32,064 nucleotides of DNA from Rhodospirillaceae bacterium (GTDB taxonomy: Bacteria; Pseudomonadota; Alphaproteobacteria; Thalassobaculales; Thalassobaculaceae). Every line of letters begins with the position of its first letter. Positions within the stretch are counted from its first letter, which is position 1. The stretch lies in assembly GCA_018699735.1 (NCBI GenBank), contig JABIRP010000127.1, positions 1-32,064 on the forward strand, in the 5' to 3' direction. The position numbers and the translations under genes were made by a program. The notes below the pieces were generated by a model. That model was not told the DNA's origin. It was given only the letters and a program-made list of their open reading frames with translations, and made no database searches. This document shows positions 7,388 to 15,096 of this stretch, piece by piece.

Positions 7388-8461
7388 ATGCTGATCTTTC
7401 GCCAACTCTTCGATCCACAATCTTCGACTTACACCTACCTACTTGGTGACCCCAAGACGCGGAAAGCTGTTCTCATAGATACTGTCTTTGAACAGGCCCG
7501 CCGGGATCTCGCTTTGATCGAGGAATTGGAGTTGGAGTTGCTGGCTACAATCGAAACCCATGTGCATGCCGATCATGTCACCGGCGCTTGGCTCCTGAAG
7601 CAAGCTGTGGGCTCCAGAATCCTGTTGTCCAAGGCCGGCAATGCGGAAGGGGTAGATACAGCACTTGAGGACGGTGATGCCGTCGATTTTGGCAGCCGGC
7701 ATTTGATCGCGCGGGCCACCCCGGGGCACACGGACAGTTGTATGAGTTTCGTGCTGGATGATCGTTCAATGGCGTTTACCGGCGACACGCTTTTGATTCG
7801 AGGCTGTGGGCGAACCGATTTTCAGCAGGGGGACGCTGGTGAGTTGTACCGTTCCATCCATGAAAAAATCTTCACGCTGCCCGGTGACTGCATGGTCTAT
7901 CCAGGGCATGACTATCGCGGTCTGACATCGACCAGTGTTGACGAGGAGCGCCGTCATAATCCGAGATTGGGTGGAGAGATCCAAGAAGCGGATTTCGTGG
8001 GGTATATGGATAATCTCAACCTGCCGCATCCTAAACAAATCGCAATCGCGGTTCCCGCCAACCTCAAGTGTGGACGGCGTGAGGATGGTATCGCACCAGA
8101 CGAAGCTCCCTCATGGGCGCCGCTGGCCTATACTTTTGCCGGAATTTGGGAAGTCCAGCCGCAATGGGTCGAGGAAAACGCCAACGCGGTCCAAATGATT
8201 GATGTCCGCGAGGCCGACGAGTTCACCGGCCCCTTGGGACATGTCGATGGCTCCAGCCTTATCCCGCTCGGTGAGTTGGAAGCAAACGCGGAGGCCTTAT
8301 CCAAAGACCGTCCAATCGTGGCCATATGTCGTTCGGGCGCGCGATCCGCTCAGGCAACCCTGATGTTGCGCAAAGCCGGGTTCGAAGATATCGCCAATAT
8401 GGCTGGCGGCATGTTGCGTTGGCGCTCGCAACGTCTGCCGGTGGTTGGCGGTCAGGAATAA
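7388..8461 (+). CDS. Persulfide dioxygenase-rhodanese fusion (ETHE1/Blh-type metallo-beta-lactamase fold plus sulfurtransferase)
   Basis: Residues 1-245 are a metallo-beta-lactamase fold of the ETHE1 persulfide dioxygenase class: THVHADH at 57-63, H114 in TPGHTDS, D133 in FTGDTL and H174 in YPGHDY. The mononuclear iron dioxygenase uses His57- and His114-type ligands with the Asp and oxidises glutathione persulfide to sulfite. Residues 265-355 form a rhodanese domain with active Cys314 in CRSGARSAQ. The 357-residue length matches known dioxygenase-rhodanese fusions. The protein probably detoxifies sulfide in the cytoplasm, cycling persulfide and thiosulfate. The ATG at 7388 has GGGGAG eight bases upstream and is preferred over an ATG at 7370. 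The chromate transporter gene follows directly. Confidence 0.9.
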   Translation: MLIFRQLFDPQSSTYTYLLGDPKTRKAVLIDTVFEQARRDLALIEELELELLATIETHVHADHVTGAWLLKQAVGSRILLSKAGNAEGVDTALEDGDAVDFGSRHLIARATPGHTDSCMSFVLDDRSMAFTGDTLLIRGCGRTDFQQGDAGELYRSIHEKIFTLPGDCMVYPGHDYRGLTSTSVDEERRHNPRLGGEIQEADFVGYMDNLNLPHPKQIAIAVPANLKCGRREDGIAPDEAPSWAPLAYTFAGIWEVQPQWVEENANAVQMIDVREADEFTGPLGHVDGSSLIPLGELEANAEALSKDRPIVAICRSGARSAQATLMLRKAGFEDIANMAGGMLRWRSQRLPVVGGQE

Positions 8462-8465
8462 CCCC

Positions 8466-9674
8466 TTGAGCCAAGCTCAACCGTCGGCGGCTCCCGACGG
8501 GCCGATTAGGGTATTCGTAGCTTTCTTGCGCTTAGGTCTGACATCCTTCGGTGGCCCGGTCGCTCATATTGTCTATTTCCGTGAAGCTTTTGTCACCAAA
8601 CGCCAATGGCTCGGAGAAGCGGCCTATGCCGATTTGGTGGCACTTTGCCAATTCCTTCCAGGCCCCGCATCGAGCCAGGTTGGCATAGGCCTGGGCCTCA
8701 TGCGGGCCGGAATTCCAGGGGCATTTGCCGCCTGGCTTGGGTTCACTCTGCCGTCAGTCGTGTTGATGACAGCCTTCGCGTTCGGCGCACCGGCGATGAC
8801 AGGAACATTCGGTTCCGGCTGGCTCGGTGGGCTGATGGCGGCGGTGGTCGCCGTCGTTGGCCAGGCGGTCTGGTTGATGGCGAGGACGCTTTGCCCGGAC
8901 GCACCGCGGCTGGTGCTCGCGGCCGTCGGCGGTGGCGTTGCTCTCTCGATCCCCGGCCCAGCCGGTCAGATGGCAGCGATTGGGTTGGGTGCCTTGGCGG
9001 GGCTTACATTCGGACTTGGCAGTGGGGCTGGCGAGGGTGCACCGGCGCCAGTCTCTGTCTCGCGCCGAACTGGCTTCGCCTGCCTCGTGATTTTCGTGGT
9101 GCTGCTTGCCGGATTGCCGCTCCTCGCCGCCGCCTGGCCAACCGACCTGTTCCGGGTGGTTGACGGTTTCTTTCGCTCAGGCGCATTGGTGTTCGGCGGC
9201 GGCCATGTGATGTTGCCGTTATTGCAAGGCGCCATGGTCGAACCGGGCTGGGTGGCCGCTGACGCCTTCATCGCCGGATATGGCGCCGCACAAGCGGTCC
9301 CAGGACCGCTCTCGAGCTTCGCCGCTTATCTCGGTGCCACCATGACGGCGCCACCCGGCGGTATCACCGGTGCCATCCTAGGGACAGTCGCGATTTTCGC
9401 TCCATCCTTCCTGTTGGTTATCGGCGCCGTGCCGTTCTGGGCCGCCTTGCGGGCACATACTCGCATCTCCCATGCTTTTGCCGGCATCAATGCCGCTGTC
9501 GTCGGCTTGCTGCTGGCGGCACTCTGGAACCCGGTGATCAGCACCGGCATCCGAGATTGGCCTGATGTGGTGTTGGCGGCGTTGGCGCTGGTCGCGTTGC
9601 AGTTCTTGAAATGGCCGAGTTGGGCGGTTGTCGGGCTCGCGGCGCTCGGTGGATGGGGGATCACTCAAATCTAA
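8466..9674 (+). CDS. chrA: Chromate transporter, long two-domain form
   Basis: This is a hydrophobic 402-residue inner-membrane protein made of two homologous halves. The first opens with LRLGLTSFGGPVAHIVYFR and the family motif ALCQFLPGPASSQVGIGLG. The second has FRSGALVFGGGHVMLPLL and GAAQAVPGPLSSFAAYLG. The paired FGGP/PGP motifs are diagnostic of ChrA, which expels chromate and may handle sulfate-like anions. The TTG at 8466 has AGGA eight bases upstream and gives the natural N-terminus. A TTG at 8445, inside the dioxygenase gene, adds seven residues and is less likely. It lies four bases after the dioxygenase stop, so the two genes are probably cotranscribed. Whether its main role is chromate resistance or sulfur oxyanion export cannot be seen. 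Confidence 0.9.
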   Translation: MSQAQPSAAPDGPIRVFVAFLRLGLTSFGGPVAHIVYFREAFVTKRQWLGEAAYADLVALCQFLPGPASSQVGIGLGLMRAGIPGAFAAWLGFTLPSVVLMTAFAFGAPAMTGTFGSGWLGGLMAAVVAVVGQAVWLMARTLCPDAPRLVLAAVGGGVALSIPGPAGQMAAIGLGALAGLTFGLGSGAGEGAPAPVSVSRRTGFACLVIFVVLLAGLPLLAAAWPTDLFRVVDGFFRSGALVFGGGHVMLPLLQGAMVEPGWVAADAFIAGYGAAQAVPGPLSSFAAYLGATMTAPPGGITGAILGTVAIFAPSFLLVIGAVPFWAALRAHTRISHAFAGINAAVVGLLLAALWNPVISTGIRDWPDVVLAALALVALQFLKWPSWAVVGLAALGGWGITQI

Positions 9675-9694
9675 GACGATGAGTAGTTGGCACC

Positions 9695-10408
9695 TCAACC
9701 CGCCACGAAACACCCTTCGCTGAATACCGGAACTGTGGTGCTGACATCGAATTCGGTGGCCACATCGACATCTTGCGGGAACCCCATATCGCAAAGCTCT
9801 CGCCCACTGACAGAGTCTTTCAACACGTGTAGGAGGTTTCCTCGTACCGCCAAAAATGCGGATTCGGCTATCCGGGCCTCTGGCGATTTTGGACCCCGCA
9901 ACCCGTGAATGATCGCCCCGGCGCCAATAAGATCCTCAATTGCTGGCCTGAGGCTGCCATCAGGCCAACGCTCGCCGGCCGGAACGATGGTTACCGCGCC
10001 ACCATACCCGGCCAAACGCTCAGCGACCGCGGGCGCATTACGCAAGCACCCGGCGATCACCAATTCTGCCTCTGCGGATAACGTCAACGTTGACCCATTG
10101 GGTGATGGCAGTACAAGATTTCTGCCGGGCGGGAGGTCGACAAGGGACGCCGGGGATAGGGAATATCCACCTTCTTGCCTTGGCCCTGCGGCAAATCCTT
10201 CAAGGGACTTCGCAAAGCCGGCCGCGCCGCTATCACGGGACCGATAGGGATAAACCTTGGCACCGCGTGCGGTGGCGACATCGACGCAGGTCGAGAACGA
10301 GAAAACGTCGACGATCACGCAGGCCGCCCCGCCAGCGCCCGCTAACTCAACCCCATAACCGCCCCACTCGCAGCGAATTTCGTAAGCACCCTGGGCGTAA
10401 ATGGACAC
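9695..10408 (-). CDS. ComB-like 2-phosphosulfolactate phosphatase family protein
   Basis: The 237-residue product matches the ComB family. It begins YEIRCEWGGYGV, then VIVDVFSFSTCVDVATARGA (acidic phosphatase site), LPSPNGST, VPAGERWPDGSLRPAIEDL, and near the end SGRELCDMGFPQDVDVA. ComB removes phosphate from 2-phosphosulfolactate in coenzyme M synthesis in archaea. Bacterial homologues exist outside that pathway and their substrates are mostly unclear. No comA, comC or other sulfolactate genes are present here. I chose the GTG at 10408 because it starts about ten residues before the conserved EIRCEWG block and lies four bases past the acyl-CoA dehydrogenase stop; an ATG at 10444 would overlap that gene by 32 bases. 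Last gene of the minus-strand operon. Confidence 0.8.
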   Translation of the reverse strand: MSIYAQGAYEIRCEWGGYGVELAGAGGAACVIVDVFSFSTCVDVATARGAKVYPYRSRDSGAAGFAKSLEGFAAGPRQEGGYSLSPASLVDLPPGRNLVLPSPNGSTLTLSAEAELVIAGCLRNAPAVAERLAGYGGAVTIVPAGERWPDGSLRPAIEDLIGAGAIIHGLRGPKSPEARIAESAFLAVRGNLLHVLKDSVSGRELCDMGFPQDVDVATEFDVSTTVPVFSEGCFVAG

Positions 10409-10412
10409 CCCC

Positions 10413-11576
10413 CTACTTGGCTCGTTGGTTGAACCGCCGTCCAACTAGGGCCGACGCGATGTTGACCTTTTGAATGTCGATGGCACCGCCCGCGATACCC
10501 CAGCCCCAAGCGTCCCGCATGCGCTGTTCCATACCGTATTCCTTGGCATAGCCGTACGCCCCCATGACTTGCATGGCCGAACCCGTTACCTCGCGCACGA
10601 TTTCGTTGGCGAAGCATTTGGCGATGCTCGATTCCAGGACCGACGGTAATCCCTCTTCGGCATTGGTCGCAGCGCGGTGGATCAACAGGCGCGATCCTTC
10701 AACCCGCATGGCCATTTCGGCCAGCTTCAGTTGAACGGCCTGGAATTCCACCAGTTCCTTGCCAAAGGCTTGGCGTTCTTGGGTGTAGGCGAGCGCGTGT
10801 TCGAAGGCGGCCGCCGCTATACCGAGGCTCATGGTCGCATTACCACACCGCTCCAAGTCAAAAGCTTCCATCAACTGGCGGAACCCGCCGGCTGGAACGA
10901 CGATGTTTGATGTCGGCACCTCGACATTGTCGAGGAAGATGTCTGCCGACGGAATGCCGCGAAACCCCATCAGGCGCTCGCGTGGGCCAAACGACAGGCC
11001 CGCAGTTCCCTTCTCGACGTAAACTGCACCAATGCCCTTGGCTCCGGGATCCGCAGACATCTTGGAGTAAATGACATAACCATCGGCATGGCCACCGCCG
11101 GAGCACCAGCGCTTCTGGCCGTTCAGCACGACTGTATCGCCCTCGACCTTGGCGGTGGTCTTCAAATCGGTCAGTGCGGAGCCGGCATCCGGCTCCGACA
11201 TGGCGACGGCGCAAACGATCTCTCCGGCGCAAACCTGGGGAACCACCTTCTTCGCCAGGCTTTCTGGAGCAAAATGCTCGACCGCGCGGACCGGGCCGAC
11301 TGAGCTCTCGAAAATCGGGAAGGCCACGGCCGGCGAGACCTTGGCGAACTCTTCCAACACGATCAAGGCTTCCAGATTGCCGAGCCCGAGCCCGCCCATC
11401 TCTTCGGCGACATTGATGCCAAGGAACCCCATCTCAGCGTAGCGTTTGATATGCGCGTGGCTCAGCGGCTCATCCTTCTCCTCTAATTCGCGGCCGACCT
11501 CGGTCATCTCTTGGGTGGCGAAAGCCCGAGCGGTCTCTTGCAGCGCGCGCTGTTCTTCTGTCAGTTGGAAATCCAT
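10413..11576 (-). CDS. Acyl-CoA dehydrogenase family protein
   Basis: This FAD enzyme of 387 residues has the usual order of domains: an N-terminal helical part (MDFQLTEEQRALQETAR), the FAD/substrate strand VCAVAMSEPDAGSALTDLKT at 121-140, the LNGQKRWCSGGGHAD block at 151-165, and a C-terminal helical domain with MQVMGAYGYAKEYGMEQRMR at 335-354. The glutamate usually found in the C-terminal I-Y-E-G-T motif aligns with Gly363 (GIAGGAIDIQ). E242 in FDLERCGNA sits where isovaleryl-CoA dehydrogenase has its catalytic base. A branched or short acyl-CoA is therefore possible. The start at 11576 follows GAGG elements and lies five bases after the nitroreductase stop; the open frame runs further upstream without conserved sequence. 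Confidence 0.9.
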   Translation of the reverse strand: MDFQLTEEQRALQETARAFATQEMTEVGRELEEKDEPLSHAHIKRYAEMGFLGINVAEEMGGLGLGNLEALIVLEEFAKVSPAVAFPIFESSVGPVRAVEHFAPESLAKKVVPQVCAGEIVCAVAMSEPDAGSALTDLKTTAKVEGDTVVLNGQKRWCSGGGHADGYVIYSKMSADPGAKGIGAVYVEKGTAGLSFGPRERLMGFRGIPSADIFLDNVEVPTSNIVVPAGGFRQLMEAFDLERCGNATMSLGIAAAAFEHALAYTQERQAFGKELVEFQAVQLKLAEMAMRVEGSRLLIHRAATNAEEGLPSVLESSIAKCFANEIVREVTGSAMQVMGAYGYAKEYGMEQRMRDAWGWGIAGGAIDIQKVNIASALVGRRFNQRAK

Positions 11577-11581
11577 GGGCC

Positions 11582-12304
11582 TCAATCCTCGTGAAAGCTG
11601 ACGTAGTTGGTGAGTGGCTCTCGCTCGGTCACCAATGTATTCTCGATCCGCGACCAATCGGGCACGCCAAGCGACATTCCACAAATAACCGTTTCTTCAT
11701 CTGAAATAGGAAGAACACCTCTTAACACTTTGTGATAATGCGCGAAAGCTGCTTGAGGGCAGGTTTCATAGCCATGCGCGCGCGCCAATATCATTATGTT
11801 TTCCAGGAACATTCCGTAGTCCAGCCAAGACCCGATCTGAAGTTTGTTGTCGAGAGTGCAAATCAAACCGACCGGTGCATCGAAGAAATTGAAATTTCGA
11901 GCGTGTTGCGCATGGGTTTTATCCCGCTCGCCTTTCTTGATACCCAGCAAGTTATAGAGTGCCCAACCGACCGTGCGACGGCGAGAAATGTAGGGCTCGT
12001 GCAAGGGGGCCGGATAGTACTCCCACTCGTCTTCATGGGATTGGTTGGGATCGTTGAACGCATCCAACACAGCCTCTACCAACCGTTGGCGCGCCTCACC
12101 TGTAACCACGTGCACGTTCCAGGGCTGCATGTTGGTGCCACTGGGTGAGCGAGCGGCTAGAGCCAGGATCCGCTCGACCGTTTCTCGTGGAATCGGATCG
12201 GGCAGAAAACCGCGCACGGAACGGCGTTGCGAGACCGCATCCTCAATGGCGTTCAGGTCGGAGTAGCCAGTATCTACGTATGGAGCCTGCTGAGTGTCTG
12301 TCAC
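11582..12304 (-). CDS. Nitroreductase family FMN protein
   Basis: The 240-residue product has nitroreductase features: RRSVRGFLPDPIPRETV then AARSPSGTNMQPWNVHVVTG near the N-terminus (the FMN-binding Arg-Arg-Ser and P-S-G-x-N-x-Q-P-W motifs). It continues with SWLDYGMFLENIMILARAHG in the middle and VICGMSLGVPD near the C-terminus. Members reduce nitroaromatics, quinones or enones with NAD(P)H in the cytoplasm. The GTG at 12304 has GCGGGA upstream and lies just before the family sequence. The frame is open much further (to 12604), but that part is unlike the family and overlaps the divergent acyl-CoA synthetase. It heads the operon with the acyl-CoA dehydrogenase and the ComB-like gene. Confidence 0.87.
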   Translation of the reverse strand: MTDTQQAPYVDTGYSDLNAIEDAVSQRRSVRGFLPDPIPRETVERILALAARSPSGTNMQPWNVHVVTGEARQRLVEAVLDAFNDPNQSHEDEWEYYPAPLHEPYISRRRTVGWALYNLLGIKKGERDKTHAQHARNFNFFDAPVGLICTLDNKLQIGSWLDYGMFLENIMILARAHGYETCPQAAFAHYHKVLRGVLPISDEETVICGMSLGVPDWSRIENTLVTEREPLTNYVSFHED

Positions 12305-12363
12305 GGAATGTCCCGCCAATGCTTTGGATGAATGAGAAAGGAGTGGTTCACTTGCGACTTTAA

Positions 12364-12400
12364 CCGCATCGCTGCCCCTCTGGGCAAGTGTGGAATGCGG
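12364..12400. promoter_or_regulatory. Nested inverted repeat in the divergent nitroreductase / acyl-CoA synthetase promoter region
   Basis: CCGCAT at 12364-12369 pairs with ATGCGG at 12395-12400, and inside it GCCC at 12374-12377 pairs with GGGC at 12382-12385. The element sits between two divergent transcription units (232 bases apart), a usual place for a shared operator. No regulator gene is adjacent, and the match could be chance in GC-rich DNA. Confidence 0.2.
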
Positions 12401-12455
12401 CCTCCGATATTTGGATTGCGCAACATCTATAGGCACTGCCCGACCGGCTTCGCAA

Positions 12456-12536
12456 ATGGCAGGGTTGTCCACAGATGAAATCGAGGCGATGCTCACGGCC
12501 AGGATTGCTGACAAGCGCGCTAATGGGGAGTTGTAG
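12456..12536 (+). CDS. Small ORF (26 residues) abutting the acyl-CoA synthetase start
   Basis: An ATG at 12456 opens 26 codons whose TAG at 12534-12536 is followed at once by the ATG of the acyl-CoA synthetase. The frame is also open upstream to at least 12381, with possible TTG and GTG starts at 12411 and 12390. The peptide is hydrophilic and helical (LSTDEIEAMLTAR), unlike random GC-rich translation. No good ribosome site precedes the ATG. It could be a coupled leader peptide, a remnant of a longer gene, or chance. The ribosome site of the synthetase (GGGGAG) lies inside its last codons. Confidence 0.3.
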   Translation: MAGLSTDEIEAMLTARIADKRANGEL

Positions 12537-14123
12537 ATGGCCGGGGGGCTGCAGGAAATCCTTTCGGATCCGCTTCTGGCGGCGGCACATGGAGCCTCGA
12601 CCATGCGCCATGCTCAGGCACGTCCGGATATGACGGCGATGATCTGGGATGGTGGTGAGCGCTCGTGGGGCGATTTCGACCTTAGGGTAAACCGCACGGT
12701 TCGGCTCTTGCGCGGGGCCGGGCTCGCAGCCGGCGATGCAGTGGCGCTGATGTGCCCCAACCGCCCGGAATTTGTTGAGATATTCTTCGCCTGTTGGCGC
12801 TCGGGCCTACGGATCACAGCGATCAACTGGCGACTGACCGGCGAGGAAGCAGGATACATCCTGGGAGACTGCCAGGCGCGTGTTCTGCTGGTTCATGCGG
12901 AATGTGCCGAGGCTGCGTTGGAAGCTGCAAAAGTGGCACCTCTGCTTGAGCGGACATTCTGGATTGGCGCACCAATAGAGGGTGCGGAACCGTATGACGA
13001 GGCAATGTCCGGGCTGTCGGGCGATCCGATCGAGGATCCGGTGGTTGGGTCCTACATGCTCTACACCTCCGGCACGACCGGTCGCCCCAAGGGTGTCAGA
13101 CGCGACAAACAACCCGCACGTTCGCCTCTGCGCGACGCTGCTATCGCCTCCGGTTCCTTTCGACCGGGGGAAGACATGGCTTTGCTTACTGGGCCGGCCT
13201 ATCACGCTGCCCCGCTAGCTTTAAACATTCTCATTCCCATGAATGCCGGTGCCGGTCTTGTCATCATGGACAAGTGGGATGCGGAAGAAACATTGGCGCT
13301 GGTCGAGCGGCACAGCATCACCCATACACACATGGTCGCGACCATGTTCCACCGGATTCTCGCCCTCGATTATGAGATCCGTCAGAAATACGATCTATCG
13401 AGCATGCGCTGGCTTCTGCATGGTGCTGCGCCCTGCCCGGTTCATGTTAAGCAGGCGATGATCGAATGGCTCGGCCCGGTGGTTTATGAGTACTACGCCG
13501 GCACCGAGGGCGGCTGCTTCTTCGTCGACTCCAAGGTTTGGTCCTCCAAACCCGGGACAATCGGCCAGCCATTTGGCGATCAACACGCCTTGATCTTGGA
13601 CGATGACGGCAACGAGCTTGGCCCGAACGAGCACGGCAAGATCTACATGGAATCGCCCACCGATGCCCCGTTCGAATACTTCGGCGATCCCGAAAAGACC
13701 AAAAACGCCTATCACGGAGAGTTCTTCACCCTCGGAGACATCGGTTATCGGGACCAGGACGGATATTACTTTCTCTCCGGGCGGACCGCAGAGTTGATCA
13801 TCAGTGGCGGGGTCAACATCTATCCGCAGGAGATTGACGACGCCTTGTTGTCGCACCCGGATGTTGTCGACGCCTGCACGGTCGGTGCGCCGAACGAGGA
13901 GTGGGGCGAGGAGGTTGTATCGGTCATCCAATTGGCTGATGGCGTGATCCCCAACCCAGAAATCACGGATGCTTTGATGGCTCATGCCGCCGGCCGTCTG
14001 GCCGCCTATAAGCGCCCACGACGGATCGAGTTTGATGACGCCCTCCCGCGTGAGCCGACGGGCAAGATCCTGCGGCGTACCGTGCGGGAGCGGTATTGGG
14101 CGGGAATGGATCGTCGGATCTAA
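12537..14123 (+). CDS. Acyl-CoA synthetase (AMP-forming), substrate unknown
   Basis: This ANL-superfamily enzyme of 528 residues activates a carboxylic acid to acyl-CoA through an acyl-adenylate. The ATP loop YTSGTTGRPKG is at 176-186, and YEYYAGTEGG follows in the middle of the protein. The hinge region reads FTLGDIGYRDQDGYY and LSGRTAELIISGGVNIYP, and the C-terminal catalytic lysine sits in PTGKILRR. The cytoplasmic protein resembles medium-chain or aryl-type ligases (4-coumarate and FadD3-like), but the acyl pocket cannot be read by eye. It is divergent from the nitroreductase-acyl-CoA dehydrogenase operon, so the enzymes may serve one catabolic route. GGGGAG six bases before the ATG fixes the start. 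Its stop overlaps that of the convergent csaA. Confidence 0.92.
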   Translation: MAGGLQEILSDPLLAAAHGASTMRHAQARPDMTAMIWDGGERSWGDFDLRVNRTVRLLRGAGLAAGDAVALMCPNRPEFVEIFFACWRSGLRITAINWRLTGEEAGYILGDCQARVLLVHAECAEAALEAAKVAPLLERTFWIGAPIEGAEPYDEAMSGLSGDPIEDPVVGSYMLYTSGTTGRPKGVRRDKQPARSPLRDAAIASGSFRPGEDMALLTGPAYHAAPLALNILIPMNAGAGLVIMDKWDAEETLALVERHSITHTHMVATMFHRILALDYEIRQKYDLSSMRWLLHGAAPCPVHVKQAMIEWLGPVVYEYYAGTEGGCFFVDSKVWSSKPGTIGQPFGDQHALILDDDGNELGPNEHGKIYMESPTDAPFEYFGDPEKTKNAYHGEFFTLGDIGYRDQDGYYFLSGRTAELIISGGVNIYPQEIDDALLSHPDVVDACTVGAPNEEWGEEVVSVIQLADGVIPNPEITDALMAHAAGRLAAYKRPRRIEFDDALPREPTGKILRRTVRERYWAGMDRRI

Positions 14124-14455
14124 TACATCCGCCCGCCGTTTGGGACTTTAAGGTCTGGCGCTAACATCACGACCTCATTGTCGCCGTCCGGCACGCCTAA
14201 CACGAGGCATTCGCTCATGAATTTGCCGATTTGCTTGGGTGGAAAGTTCACCACCGCGACGACCTGACGGCCCACCAGACTATCCAAATCGTAGTGCTGG
14301 GTGATCTGAGCTGAGGTCTTGCGTTGGCCGATTTCGTCGCCGAAATCGAGCCAGAGTTTGATCGCCGGACGCAGCGCTTCGGGAAACGGTTGGGCATCCA
14401 CCACAGTGCCGACCCGAATATCGACTTTGAGAAAATCGTCGAAGCTTAATGACAT
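14120..14455 (-). CDS. csaA: CsaA-like tRNA-binding domain protein
   Basis: A 111-residue OB-fold protein, the normal size for CsaA. It begins LSFDDFLKVDIRVGTVVDAQ, has IGQRKTSAQITQHYD in the middle, and ends with FMSECLVLGVPDGDNEVV, a typical tRNA-binding (EMAP-II/MetRS C-terminal-like) domain. CsaA binds tRNA-like RNA and has been described as an export-related chaperone in Bacillus. The ATG at 14455 has GGGAGAGG five bases upstream, so the longer frame to 14485 is not used. The stop codon shares bases 14120-14123 with the stop of the convergent acyl-CoA synthetase. It is the distal gene of the minus-strand set that includes proC and the TetR-like gene. Confidence 0.88.
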   Translation of the reverse strand: MSLSFDDFLKVDIRVGTVVDAQPFPEALRPAIKLWLDFGDEIGQRKTSAQITQHYDLDSLVGRQVVAVVNFPPKQIGKFMSECLVLGVPDGDNEVVMLAPDLKVPNGGRMY

Positions 14456-14491
14456 CCATACCTCTCCCGCTCTTCGCGTGCCCAATGCACA

Positions 14492-15064
14492 TCAAAGCCT
14501 GAGGAGTTGAGCGGCTTCGTCGGCTTTTTTCAAGCGCGCATCCAGTGCCCGCATGGTGAAAGACAGATCCTGGGTTTCGTCTGATAGCCAAGTGGTCAAA
14601 CACGACAGGAAGATTGCCCGCAGGCCCTCAATTCGAAGCTGCCCGCATAAGCCGGCCGCCGGCACACCTGCGGCTTCAAGTGCGGCCCGCATCGAGGTTC
14701 GAACAGAGGCAATCCCGTCCAACGCCTCGGCCGGGTGCCTGGGAGCCGCGCGCAAGAGCGCCGAATATCCGGCGTGATGTTCCGCCATAGCCTCAAACCG
14801 CGCCATCAACACGTCGAATAGCCGGTCACGAATTGGCAACTCGGGGTCCTGAATGTCCGGCTCTAAGTTTGCCTCAACGACCCGGTCGAGATTGGCTGCT
14901 ATTTCGCGCAGAACGGCGCGTTTGTCTGCAAATGCGAGTTCGGCCCGGCGCGGAGACACATCGGCGGTTGCCGCTATTTCAGCAATGCTCACCGTCTCCC
15001 AATTGCCAGATGCCGCAGCCTCTAGCGCCGCTAGAATGAACGGTTCGGTCTCAGCTTTGTTCAT
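14492..15064 (-). CDS. TetR/COQ9-like helix-turn-helix protein
   Basis: The 190-residue protein has an N-terminal TetR-type helix-turn-helix (WETVSIAEIAATADVSPRRA at about 22-41, then FADKRAVLREI), followed by an all-helical domain. The C-terminal part reads FLSCLTTWLSDETQDLSFTM, similar in layout to COQ9 and COQ9-like TetR-fold proteins, which bind lipids rather than DNA. It may therefore be a regulator or a ubiquinone-related lipid protein; the ubiK gene in the same minus-strand set makes the latter worth testing. It lies 32 bases after proC and 36 bases before csaA. Length is normal for either family. The ATG start is chosen because the HTH begins about 20 residues later. Confidence 0.7.
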   Translation of the reverse strand: MNKAETEPFILAALEAAASGNWETVSIAEIAATADVSPRRAELAFADKRAVLREIAANLDRVVEANLEPDIQDPELPIRDRLFDVLMARFEAMAEHHAGYSALLRAAPRHPAEALDGIASVRTSMRAALEAAGVPAAGLCGQLRIEGLRAIFLSCLTTWLSDETQDLSFTMRALDARLKKADEAAQLLRL

Positions 15065-15096
15065 TTGGGCTACTCGTTCAAAAACGAGAGGCTACC

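Noticed and set aside
5000-7400. Prophage or integrative element around the AT-rich islet
   Set aside because: No integrase, phage gene, tRNA or flanking direct repeat is visible; only two genes differ in composition.
12305-12604. Extension of the nitroreductase to 12604
   Set aside because: The extra residues do not match the family and lie over the divergent promoter region and the acyl-CoA synthetase start; a GTG with a ribosome site exists at 12304.
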